A stretch of DNA of 64,000 bases, taken from positions 6,437,979 through 6,501,978 of the forward strand of contig NZ_AP018248.1 of assembly GCF_002368295.1 (NCBI RefSeq), written 5' to 3'. This stretch comes from Tolypothrix tenuis PCC 7101 (GTDB lineage: Bacteria > Cyanobacteriota > Cyanobacteriia > Cyanobacteriales > Nostocaceae). Each line of letters begins with the position of its first letter. The first letter of the stretch is position 1. Made by a program: the position numbers and the translations under genes. Of this stretch, positions 17,437 to 26,300 are shown one piece after another. Below the pieces are notes generated by a model. That model made no database searches. It was not told the origin of the DNA and was given only the letters and a program-made list of their open reading frames with translations.

Positions 17437-18780
17437 ATGGAACAGTCAGATCCTAGAGAAATGGCGCGCCTGGGAAATTTAGAGGCGATCGCAACCTTAA
17501 TCAACCGCGCACTGCAAACACAAGGAGTCACTGCTAAAATTAACCTCGCGGATAGCTGTTTGCAAATATTACTGCAATCTCACAGGATTCCCAATCAACC
17601 AGTTTCAGTAACTTTAATTCAGCGCGAGTTACAGGCGTTAAATGCAGATTTTGCCAAAACAGTCAGAATTTATGGACGCGCCGCAGGTAGTGAAATTCCC
17701 GCTTGGACTCAAGAATTTGCTTTGCAGCCAACAGCAACAACTAATAAAACAGATAGTACTGTGGTGCGATCGCCAATTACTAATAATCAAATACCATCGA
17801 AACCTAGCATTAATTCACCTCGCTTCAGCACAGATTTTCTGCACCAGCACATCGATACCGTAGAGTTTTTGCAAACACTGCGGACTTTTCGCTTTGCTGC
17901 GGTTGTTCCATATCGCGAAGCACTCAGCCCAGCTTTGTATGGTCACACAAGTGTAAAACTCCTGCTATTTTTTGGCTTATTTCCCTTAGCTGTCAGCTTT
18001 ATTTTCAACCGCACGGGTTTACACGTAGGACTAGAAAAAACTGCTTGGGTGTTGGGTGTCTACTACGCTTCCATTTGGGGAGTTGTGCTGCAAAACTTAA
18101 TCAAACCAAGACATTTTTCTTGGCAAGAGATATTAAAATGCATTGCTTTTACAGTTTTTGTAGGTATACCACTTTTACTATTTATTCAAAAATTTCCTTT
18201 ATTTAGCTTTCTCTATGCTGCGACAGATTGGGGATTAATTCCCCGATTAATTGGCTTTATTTTAGGTGTAGGTATTTTAGAAGAAGTTTGTAAAGCACTA
18301 CCAATTTACATCTTATTTTTACGTTCTGGTAAATTGAACGATCCACTCACATTAGCATTTTATGGCACAATGTCGGGACTGGGATTTGCAATTTCTGAAG
18401 GTGTTGTTTACTCTGCAGTTTATGCCTTTGGTTTAGTGCAAGGTGAGATAGATATTAGCGCTTATGTTTTAACTAATACGATTAGATTTGTCTGTCTTCC
18501 CTTATTTCACGCTATCTGGGCAGGAATTACTGGTTATTTCTTAGGATTAGCGGCAATTAACCCTTCGCGCCAAGGTGCGATTATTGCCATTGGCATTGCG
18601 ATCGCAGCAGTATTACATGGTCTTTATGATACCTTTGCTGGCGGTTTTTTAGGTCTTGCTGTCATGGCATTTTCGATTTTATTGTTTGTTGCTTATCTTC
18701 AACACAGTCAACAAATGATTGAGGATTTACGCCAGGAAGAATTAAAGAAAAGCAATCAGGAACCTCATAGTAATTCGTAA
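17437..18780 (+). CDS. PrsW-family intramembrane metalloprotease
   Basis: 447 residues. The N-terminal 150 residues are cytosolic and variable. From about 180 there are eight or so transmembrane helices with the PrsW signatures EEVCKALP, FAISEGVVYS, FHAIWAG and LHGLYDTFAGG, which supply the Glu and His metal/catalytic residues. PrsW proteases cleave membrane-anchored regulators such as anti-sigma factors; the substrate here is unknown. The long N-terminal region is a cyanobacterial feature and may be regulatory. Confidence 0.85.
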   Translation: MEQSDPREMARLGNLEAIATLINRALQTQGVTAKINLADSCLQILLQSHRIPNQPVSVTLIQRELQALNADFAKTVRIYGRAAGSEIPAWTQEFALQPTATTNKTDSTVVRSPITNNQIPSKPSINSPRFSTDFLHQHIDTVEFLQTLRTFRFAAVVPYREALSPALYGHTSVKLLLFFGLFPLAVSFIFNRTGLHVGLEKTAWVLGVYYASIWGVVLQNLIKPRHFSWQEILKCIAFTVFVGIPLLLFIQKFPLFSFLYAATDWGLIPRLIGFILGVGILEEVCKALPIYILFLRSGKLNDPLTLAFYGTMSGLGFAISEGVVYSAVYAFGLVQGEIDISAYVLTNTIRFVCLPLFHAIWAGITGYFLGLAAINPSRQGAIIAIGIAIAAVLHGLYDTFAGGFLGLAVMAFSILLFVAYLQHSQQMIEDLRQEELKKSNQEPHSNS

Positions 18781-19331
18781 TTTGTAATTCAAGATAAATA
18801 ATATTTGCGTATCGAAATTATATCAATTTAAATAATGTTTACGACAGATAAATTCTTTGTAAGGGCACGGCATCCACAATCTTTTGGCATATCAAATATC
18901 TTACTGGTGCCCATTGGTGTCAACTTAAGCTAAAAGCTATATACGGCGAGTGTTGTGCAAATCTCTCGCGCCCTCATCCCCTAACCCCTTCTCCCTGAGG
19001 GAGAAGGGGAATTGAATCTCTTGCTCCCCTCTCCCTGAGGGAGAGGGGCTGGGGGTGAGGGCGAAACCTGGCAAACAAGCGGGTTTCACGTTAAGTTGAC
19101 ACCAGTGACTGGTGCCGTGCCCCTACCCATCTGTCGCATTCTTTCTTCAAAATATTATTAATTACAATGATGTATATCTCGAAAGAAATATAGTTAGATA
19201 TTTAATGAAGATTAATTTAAAAATTTAAAGGCACAACAACGTTGTGCCTTTTCAATAGTCTCTACATCACCTAGTTTGAATCTGCTGTATTTTCCTCAGA
19301 AGCACAAAAATTACGAATTACAAATTACGAA
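18781..19331. repeat. Gene-free interval with dispersed repeats
   Basis: 550 bp between convergent genes. It contains the common cyanobacterial repeat CCCTCATCCCCTAACCCC with two GGGAGAAGGGG/CCCCTTCTCCC-type hairpins (18968-19066), a segment at 19100-19150 shared with the cluster at 11285, and a palindrome GGCACAACAACGTTGTGCC (about 19230-19248) that may terminate transcription from either side. No open frame is credible. Confidence 0.6.
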
Positions 19332-20744
19332 TTAGTAATTACCTGCTAGTTGTTCCTCAGAAATCCAAGTACCATGAAATCCATAAGGTACACGTTGAGG
19401 GATGATGACCCGCGCTACAGGTTCAGCTGTAATATCTTGAGCATTCACTACAATTAATTCAGAAGTTTCTGAGCTTTCATCGTAAACGAAAGTAATTAGC
19501 CAGCCATCATCCTCAGTAGTTGCTCCCGGACGTGGCGCAAATACAGCTTCACCACCATAGCGTCCCTTGCCAAATTCATAGGTTTGAGATTTGCCATTGC
19601 TGAAGTCGTATTTAATTACGCCTTCAAATAGAGGTAAGGGAGTATTCGCTAACTTACCAGTGTAGCCATAGCGGGTTTGTCGCCCTAATAAGTTTTCGTT
19701 GACGCGGGGAAATTCCGCCGCCACATCATCTAATTGTTGTTCGCGCACTGTTCCGGTTTTGAGGTTAAACCGCCATTGATGCAAGCGGGGAATATTGCCA
19801 TCTGGGTCTGCTTGGCTATCTGTATCCACTAAGACAGTAGTAGAACTCATACGACAACCTATCAGTACTACTTCGTCACCTTCTTCATAAGCATTGAGGG
19901 TATGGAAGACGTAGCAAGGAGAACTTTCAAACCAGCGGATATTACTATTGTTGCCGGAACGTGGAACAATGCCAAAACGACTAGGGCGATCGCTCTCAAA
20001 CATCAGCATCGGTTCCCCACGATATAATCGTTCAGCGCTCAATGTTAGCGGTAAATCCATGAAAATCGTATAGTTTTCCGTGATGGCAAAATCATGCATC
20101 ATCACTGGCACAGGTATTTCAATGGGTACTGTTGTTAACAACTCCCCTGTGGCAGAAACTCTACTGTATTGCAGATATGGCGGAGCAGGGGAGTAGCCAA
20201 AAAACATCATCTCGCCTGTAACTGGATCTACCTTGGGATGAGCTGTAAAGGCAGAAACCAGCTTACCGTTATAGGTATACTCGCCAATAGTGTCTAACTC
20301 AGGTAGCGTAATGCTGTGAGGTACACTACCTTCATTCAGTGCCAAAAACTTTCCCGCGTGCCAAATTAAAGCAGTATTACCAGTATTTTTATATGGGCCA
20401 TAGGGATTATCCATCTGGGGTGGTTCCATAAACCCAGACCAAATAGCCTTTCCCGCTTCGTTTTCAATTTTCCATCCCCTAGTTTGCACATAGCGATTGC
20501 GATAAGTGGCTTTACCCTCGCTAATGTGCACACCATGTAACATTCCATCACCATCAAACCAATGGTATTTACCAATAGGCGGCCATTGGGGATTAGGGCC
20601 ATTGCGGACAAACATCCCCGCTAACTCTGGCGGTAATTGACCAATAACTTGCAAGCTATCCGTGGTAATTTCTTGACGCACTGGTGCAAAATTGCCATCC
20701 AGATACGGCTCAACTGCTGGCGTAGAAATTGTGTGAGTTGTCAT
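19332..20744 (-). CDS. Carotenoid cleavage oxygenase
   Basis: 470 residues from the ATG at 20744. Nonheme Fe(II) dioxygenase with a seven-bladed propeller; it cleaves carotenoids or apocarotenoids. The N-terminal FVRNGPNPQW and HWFDGDGMLHGV are diagnostic. The four iron-binding His appear in FTAHPKVDP, VMMHDFAIT, VFHTLNAYE and FHGTWIS. It resembles the Nostoc NosCCD group; substrate (for example beta-apo-carotenals or bicyclic carotenoids) cannot be fixed from sequence. No signal peptide. Convergent with the protease gene. Confidence 0.93.
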   Translation of the reverse strand: MTTHTISTPAVEPYLDGNFAPVRQEITTDSLQVIGQLPPELAGMFVRNGPNPQWPPIGKYHWFDGDGMLHGVHISEGKATYRNRYVQTRGWKIENEAGKAIWSGFMEPPQMDNPYGPYKNTGNTALIWHAGKFLALNEGSVPHSITLPELDTIGEYTYNGKLVSAFTAHPKVDPVTGEMMFFGYSPAPPYLQYSRVSATGELLTTVPIEIPVPVMMHDFAITENYTIFMDLPLTLSAERLYRGEPMLMFESDRPSRFGIVPRSGNNSNIRWFESSPCYVFHTLNAYEEGDEVVLIGCRMSSTTVLVDTDSQADPDGNIPRLHQWRFNLKTGTVREQQLDDVAAEFPRVNENLLGRQTRYGYTGKLANTPLPLFEGVIKYDFSNGKSQTYEFGKGRYGGEAVFAPRPGATTEDDGWLITFVYDESSETSELIVVNAQDITAEPVARVIIPQRVPYGFHGTWISEEQLAGNY

Positions 20745-20819
20745 AAAAAGCAAATGCGATCGCGGCATTGTATCCTATTTATTTTAGCGATCGCACTAGG
20801 AGGCAGGGGGGCAGGGAGC

Positions 20820-21004
20820 AGGTGAGCCAGCGCGGTCTTGGGAGTTTCCCCCATGAGCGACTGGCGAATCCGAAGGAGAGCAGGGGGAGAAATAACAACT
20901 ATCAATTACCCATTACCCATTACCCATTACCCATTACCCAGTCCCCATTACCCATTACCCATTACCCATTACCCATTACCCATTACCCATTACCCAGTCC
21001 CCAT
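20820..21004. repeat. Dispersed GC-rich repeat followed by CCCATTA array
   Basis: 20822-20880 is a copy of a Nostoc-type dispersed repeat (GTGAGCCAGCGCGGTC .. GAGCGACTGGCGAATCC). 20904-21004 is about twelve heptamer units TTACCCA, broken by CAGTCCC units. It looks CRISPR-like at first glance but has no spacers. Confidence 0.85.
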
Positions 21005-21116
21005 TCATTGATAGAGTTAACTTAGCGATCGCTACCCTAGTCTTTCAAAGTTGTAATATTTACGTTCTCTGACATGAGAATACCCTTAAATGGAATATAA
21101 GTACTGGAAAAATCTC

Positions 21117-21488
21117 ATGGCTGACCTGAATGGTACTTGGCTAGGAACGTACTGGCAACAAGGAGTGCCTAGCCGCTTTGAAGCAGTCTTTGTTCAAAGT
21201 GGCAATGCTCTCAGTGGCTCAATTTTAGATGACAATTATTTAGGAGAAGCCCAAATCCGTGGTGAGGTTAATGGGCGTAGTATTAGCTTTACTAAGCGGT
21301 ATTTAATCACCTCTCCTGCACCAATTCAATACATTGGCACTCTCTCGGAAAATGAAGATTATATCCAGGGACAATGGAATATTGGTCGTCGTTTCTTTGG
21401 CCCTTGGGAAGCGCGACGCAGTGGCGACAATTTGATGGCTGAGTTAAATACTCGGATTCAAAAGCAGATTCCTCAGGCGACGGGGTGA
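21117..21488 (+). CDS. Small conserved-looking beta-rich protein, unknown function
   Basis: 123 residues from the ATG at 21117 (MADLNGTWLGTYWQQG); a longer frame from 21090 is possible. The sequence reads as successive beta strands: LNGTWLGTYWQQG, RFEAVFVQSGNALSGSILD, GRSISFTKRYLI, IQYIGTLSENEDYIQGQWNIG. This pattern suggests a small beta barrel of lipocalin or avidin-like type, but I cannot name a family. No signal peptide. It lies 100 bases before the phosphatase gene on the same strand. Confidence 0.65.
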   Translation: MADLNGTWLGTYWQQGVPSRFEAVFVQSGNALSGSILDDNYLGEAQIRGEVNGRSISFTKRYLITSPAPIQYIGTLSENEDYIQGQWNIGRRFFGPWEARRSGDNLMAELNTRIQKQIPQATG

Positions 21489-21587
21489 GAAGAAAAGGCA
21501 GGGGGGCAGGGAGCTGGGAGCAAGGGGGAAATAAGAAACACCGAACACCTAAAACCAAACGCCAAACGCCAAAAAAGGAACAATATT

Positions 21588-22226
21588 TTGAGCTTAACTC
21601 TTTATTTTCTCCGTCACGGACAAACAGAATGCAGCCGAAATAATGCTTTTTGCGGTTCGCTAGACTCTGAATTAACGCCCGAAGGTTTGGCAATGGCTAA
21701 AGCTTTTGCTGCTGCATATAGTTCTACACCTTGGAGAGCAGTGTTTTCTAGTCCGATGCGGCGGACTGTGTTGACAGCAGCGCCTTTGTGTGAATTGTTA
21801 GATATCCAACCAGAACTACGGGATGGTTTAAAGGAAATTAATTATGGTAAGTGGGAAGGAAAACCGCCGGAAGTGATTAGCCAAGAATATCACGATGATT
21901 ATCTGCGTTGGTCAGCCGATCCCGCATGGTACGCGCCAACTGGCGGAGAAATGGCAATTACTATAGCTCATCGTGCTATCCAGGTAATTGAGGAAATCAA
22001 ACACCTTTATCAAAGCGGTAATGTTTTAGTCGTTTCTCACAAAGCAACCATCAGAATTATCTTGTGCAGCTTATTGGGTATTGATGTGGGACGCTTCCGG
22101 TATCGTATTGGTTGCCCGGTTGCTTCTGTGAGTGTTGTAGAATTTAGCTCTCACGGGCCGCTGTTGCGTTCTTTGGCAGATAGGACGCATTTAGATGAGC
22201 ATTTACGGAATTTACCAGGAACTTGA
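21588..22226 (+). CDS. Histidine phosphatase family protein (phosphoglycerate mutase-like)
   Basis: 212 residues. Catalytic RHG motif in LYFLRHGQTECS (His nucleophile), second arginine in SPMRRT, Glu in KEINYGKWEG, and second His in VLVVSHKATIRI. This is the cobC/alpha-ribazole phosphatase-like branch of the superfamily; the substrate is not evident. The start is TTG at 21588, supported by AAGGA eight bases upstream; no better ATG is present at the conserved N-terminus. Confidence 0.85.
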   Translation: MSLTLYFLRHGQTECSRNNAFCGSLDSELTPEGLAMAKAFAAAYSSTPWRAVFSSPMRRTVLTAAPLCELLDIQPELRDGLKEINYGKWEGKPPEVISQEYHDDYLRWSADPAWYAPTGGEMAITIAHRAIQVIEEIKHLYQSGNVLVVSHKATIRIILCSLLGIDVGRFRYRIGCPVASVSVVEFSSHGPLLRSLADRTHLDEHLRNLPGT

Positions 22227-22647
22227 GTCTTGATTGAATCAATTTACTGAATTTCTGGGATTTTTGCAGGGTTAATTGAGCAATCATGTAGTATTGTAAA
22301 TTACATGACTTTTTCAGGCTGCGATCGCTTTTCTTGAGAATGAGAGATAGGATTGGTTGTTCCTGAAGATGCAAAATCTTGGTGTTTTCGTTACTAACAT
22401 TGAAATATTGGTCACCGAAGTTACAACATTTCATGCTTTGCAATTAATGAGCAGAAGCACGACAAAATTTAAAATTGATTAACTTGTTAGTCAGTAATGG
22501 CAATAAGTAAATGATTTACCATCACTATTACCATTATGACAATCAGGTAATTCCAATTCAAAAAATATTCCATTATTATTGCCGACATTCAACAGTCAAC
22601 AACTTGAAGCAGAATAATTGATTTTTTGGAGTTTCCTAAAAATTAAC
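22227..22647. other. Gene-free interval
   Basis: 420 bp between convergent genes, AT-rich, with no recognisable repeat, RNA or strong hairpin. I see nothing supportable in it. Confidence 0.5.
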
Positions 22648-23241
22648 CTAGTTTGAAGGCATCATTACACGTTGAGCACTAGGAGGTGAAGAAAGGTTCA
22701 AGAAGGTGATTAATTTTAGTGTGCGACGGCTAATTTTCCAACGCCCATTTTGTTGGATAACCTCATCTTCATAAGTACCATTAGCAACATCAATGCTAGT
22801 ATCAGAACGTTTGTGAGTTGCATGGAGATAGGAAGTCATCGTTGCATTATTACCATTAACGTTAATGTTGATTGTACCTATCAAATGCTGGGTAGCTACA
22901 TAGCCATTCCCTTGGAATACACTATAAACAAAATCCGCCCAAGCATTGGTGCCGATATATGTCTGGCTGTCTCCATTAGGGAAAACTGCTGTAATCGTTG
23001 CATTCGGTGTAAAGCAGTCCGGATAAATATTCTTTCCTCCTTGGAGATCTCCTCTCCCAATTGCATCTGTTCCCAAAGCGTAGCAAACCGTCAATTTTTC
23101 AATATCTAATTGAGCATTAGGTTGCGACGCAGAAGCAAATTGAAATGTCCCCCCCAGTAGTACAAGTACAGTAGCAATCACTGCTATTAAGGTTGTCATA
23201 CCTGGAAAACTCATCAATCTCTGATATTTGTTTTTTTTCAT
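22648..23241 (-). CDS. Exported SnoaL/NTF2-like protein
   Basis: 197 residues. A hydrophobic N-terminal segment (about 16-38, TTLIAVIATVLVLLGGTFQF) is a signal peptide or anchor. Residues about 45-180 show the cone-shaped NTF2-like pattern: LTVCYALGTDAIGRGDLQGG, YPDCFTPNATITAVFPNG, ATQHLIGTININVNGNNAT, YEDEVIQQNGRWKISRRTL. Members include dehydratases, isomerases and ligand carriers; none can be chosen here. It is divergent from the giant kinase gene, with 142 bp between. Confidence 0.75.
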   Translation of the reverse strand: MKKNKYQRLMSFPGMTTLIAVIATVLVLLGGTFQFASASQPNAQLDIEKLTVCYALGTDAIGRGDLQGGKNIYPDCFTPNATITAVFPNGDSQTYIGTNAWADFVYSVFQGNGYVATQHLIGTININVNGNNATMTSYLHATHKRSDTSIDVANGTYEDEVIQQNGRWKISRRTLKLITFLNLSSPPSAQRVMMPSN

Positions 23242-23383
23242 TTAATTTTGCTACCCTACGTAAGTCATTACCAATTGTTCTACTTGGAATTGCCCATCTA
23301 AATATAGATGTCAGTGTTTTTACAGCAATGCTAAATACTGTTGCATATTTGGGAATACTAAATGCGAAACTCGCAAATATACA

Positions 23384-26300
23384 ATGAGTATGGTTAGCAC
23401 TCTAGTTAGTATTCCCGGATATCAAGTAAAAGAAATCATTTATGATGGTTCCAAAACTTTGGTATATCGAGCAATCCGAGAACAAGATTCCTTAAGAGTA
23501 GTCATCAAACTGCTGAAAAATCCTTATCCTAGCTTTAGTGAGCTGATACAGTTTCGTAATCAATATACTATTGCTAAAAATCTTGACTTCCGAGGAATCA
23601 TCCAAACCTATAGCTTAGAACCTTACCAAAATGGTTATATATTGGTGATGGAAGACTTTGGGGGAATTTCCCTCAAGGATTATTTTACTCAGCAGGCTTT
23701 ACATATCAAGTCTCTACTGGAATTTTTAGCAATTGCTGTATCTCTGTGCGATACCTTAGATTTTCTCTATCATCATAAAATTATTCATAAAGATATTAAA
23801 CCTGCCAATATTTTAATTAATCCCGAAACAAAGCAAGTTAAATTAATAGATTTTAGTATTGCTTCCTTACTCCCAAGAGAAACCGAATCCCTAAAAAATC
23901 CTCAAGTTTTGGAAGGAACAATATTCTATCTATCACCCGAACAAACGGGGAGAATGAATCGGGTAATTGACTATCGTACTGATTTTTATTCGTTAGGCGT
24001 AACTTTTTACGAATTATTAACTGGTCAATTACCATTTCAATCAGCAGACTTGATGGAGTTGGTACATAGTCATATTGCTAAAATGCCTGCAGTATTAGGA
24101 AACAGGGAAGAGATTCCACCAGTGCTGTCAGATATTGTGATGAAACTGATGGCGAAAAATGCGGAAGACCGTTATCAAAGCGCCTTAGGATTAAAGCATG
24201 ATTTAGAAAAATGTTTAGAACAAATCACAGAAACCGGGGAGATTGGTGATTTTGAAATTGGTAAGCGGGATATTTGCGATCGCTTCCTCATCCCTGAAAA
24301 ATTATATGGTAGAGAAAAGGAAGTTGAGCAACTATTAGCAGCATTTGCCAGGGTTTCTCAAGGTGATAGCGAACTCATGTTAGTTGCTGGGTTTTCTGGT
24401 ATTGGTAAAACTGTCGTAGTTAACGAAGTTCATAAACCCATTGTTAAACAACGGGGATATTTTATTAAAGGCAAATTTGACCAGTTTAATCGAAATATTC
24501 CTTTTTCAGCATTTGTGCAAGCATTTCGGGATTTGATGGGGCAATTACTCGCTGAAACTGATACTCAAATCCAACAATGGAAAAGTAAAATTATTCAGGC
24601 ATTAGGGAACGATGGACAAGTAATTATTGATGTTATTCCTGAATTAGAAAGAATTATTGGTCAACAACCACCTGCAATAGAATTATCTGGGACTGCGGCT
24701 CAAAATAGATTTAATTTATTATTCCAGAATTTTCTACAACTATTTACCAGCAAAGAACATCCTTTAGTAATATTTTTGGATGATTTACAATGGGCTGATT
24801 TGGCTTCACTGAAGTTAATTCAATTATTAATATCAGAAACAAATCAAGGATATTTACTCTTAATTGGTGCCTATCGAGATAATGAAGTCTCGCCAGCACA
24901 TCCGTTGATTATGACTTTAGATGGCATTAGCAACGCGGGGGCAATTGTAAATACACTCACCCTGCAACCTCTGAGTCAATTACACTTGAATCAACTCGTA
25001 GTTGAAACATTAAAGTGTGCAGAAAATTTGGCATTACCTCTTTCGCAATTGATTTATCGCAAAACTCAAGGTAATCCTTTTTTTGCTACACAGTTTCTCA
25101 AGTCATTACATGAAGATGGATTAATTATTTTTAATTGGCAAGAGGGCTGCTGGGAATGTGATATTGCTCAAATCAACCAGCAAACACTCACTTCAGATGT
25201 TGTTGAGTTTATGGTATTTCAATTACAAAAATTACCAGAATTGACTCAACAAGTATTAAAGCTTGCTGCTTGTATTGGCAACTCTTTTGATTTAAATACA
25301 TTGGCGATTGTTTGCCAATTATCGGTGGTAGAAACGGCTGCGTCTTTATGGAAAGCCTTACAGTCAGATTTTATTTTGCCCCAAAGTGCGGTTTATAAGT
25401 TTTATCAAGATACTGAAGAACAAACTCAACTGACAATTAGCGATCAGCACAGCTTAACGCCTTTGGCGTATCGCCACACAGCTAAGTATAAATTTTTGCA
25501 TGATCGCATCCAACAAGCAGCTTATTCTCTGATTCTGGAAGCAAACAGACAAAAGACACATTTACAAATCGGGCGATTGCTTTTACAAAGTATTCCCGCA
25601 GCCAAACAAGGAGAAAAGATTTTTGATATTGTCAACCAGTTAAATATTGGTAGGGTATTCATTTATGAACGCCGAGAACTAAATCAATTAGCGCAATTAA
25701 ATCTGATTGCTGGAACAAAAGCGAAAGCTGCAACTGCTTATACTGCGGCTGTGGAATATTCTTTGATTGGGTTAGAATTACTTGATGAAAATAGCTGGGA
25801 AAAGCAATATCAATTAACATTAGAATTGCATACATTAGTTGCTGAATCTGCTTACTTAAGTGGCGATTTTGAGAATATGCAACACTTTACAGCAATTATT
25901 CTGCAAAATGCCAAAACATTACTAGATAAAGTTTCTATCTACGAAATTCAGATTACTGCTTGCATTATGCAAAGCAAACAAATAGAAGGAATCCAAATTG
26001 CCCGCTCTATTCTGCAACAATTAGGCATTGAATTTCCCGAACAACCAACACCCTTAGATATTCAACAAGGTTTACAGCAAGTTATTGACAATTTACAGGG
26101 TAAAGCCATCACGGAATTAGTTCATTTACCGATAATGACAAAACCCGAAAACATCGCAGCAATGAAAATTTTAATGCGAGTCCTTCCTGCGGCTTTTCAA
26201 AGTGATCCGGTAATGGTTCCCTTAATCACCTTTGCAATGGTTCAGTTATCGATTAAATACGGCAATACACCCGTTTCTGCCTATGGTTATAGTTTGTATG

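Noticed and set aside
20904..21004. CRISPR-like array of short repeats
   Set aside because: Units are 7 bp (TTACCCA) with no spacers and no cas genes nearby; it is a heptanucleotide tandem repeat.
20768..21025. 85-codon plus-strand frame
   Set aside because: Consists of dispersed repeat and CCCATTA array; low-complexity translation.
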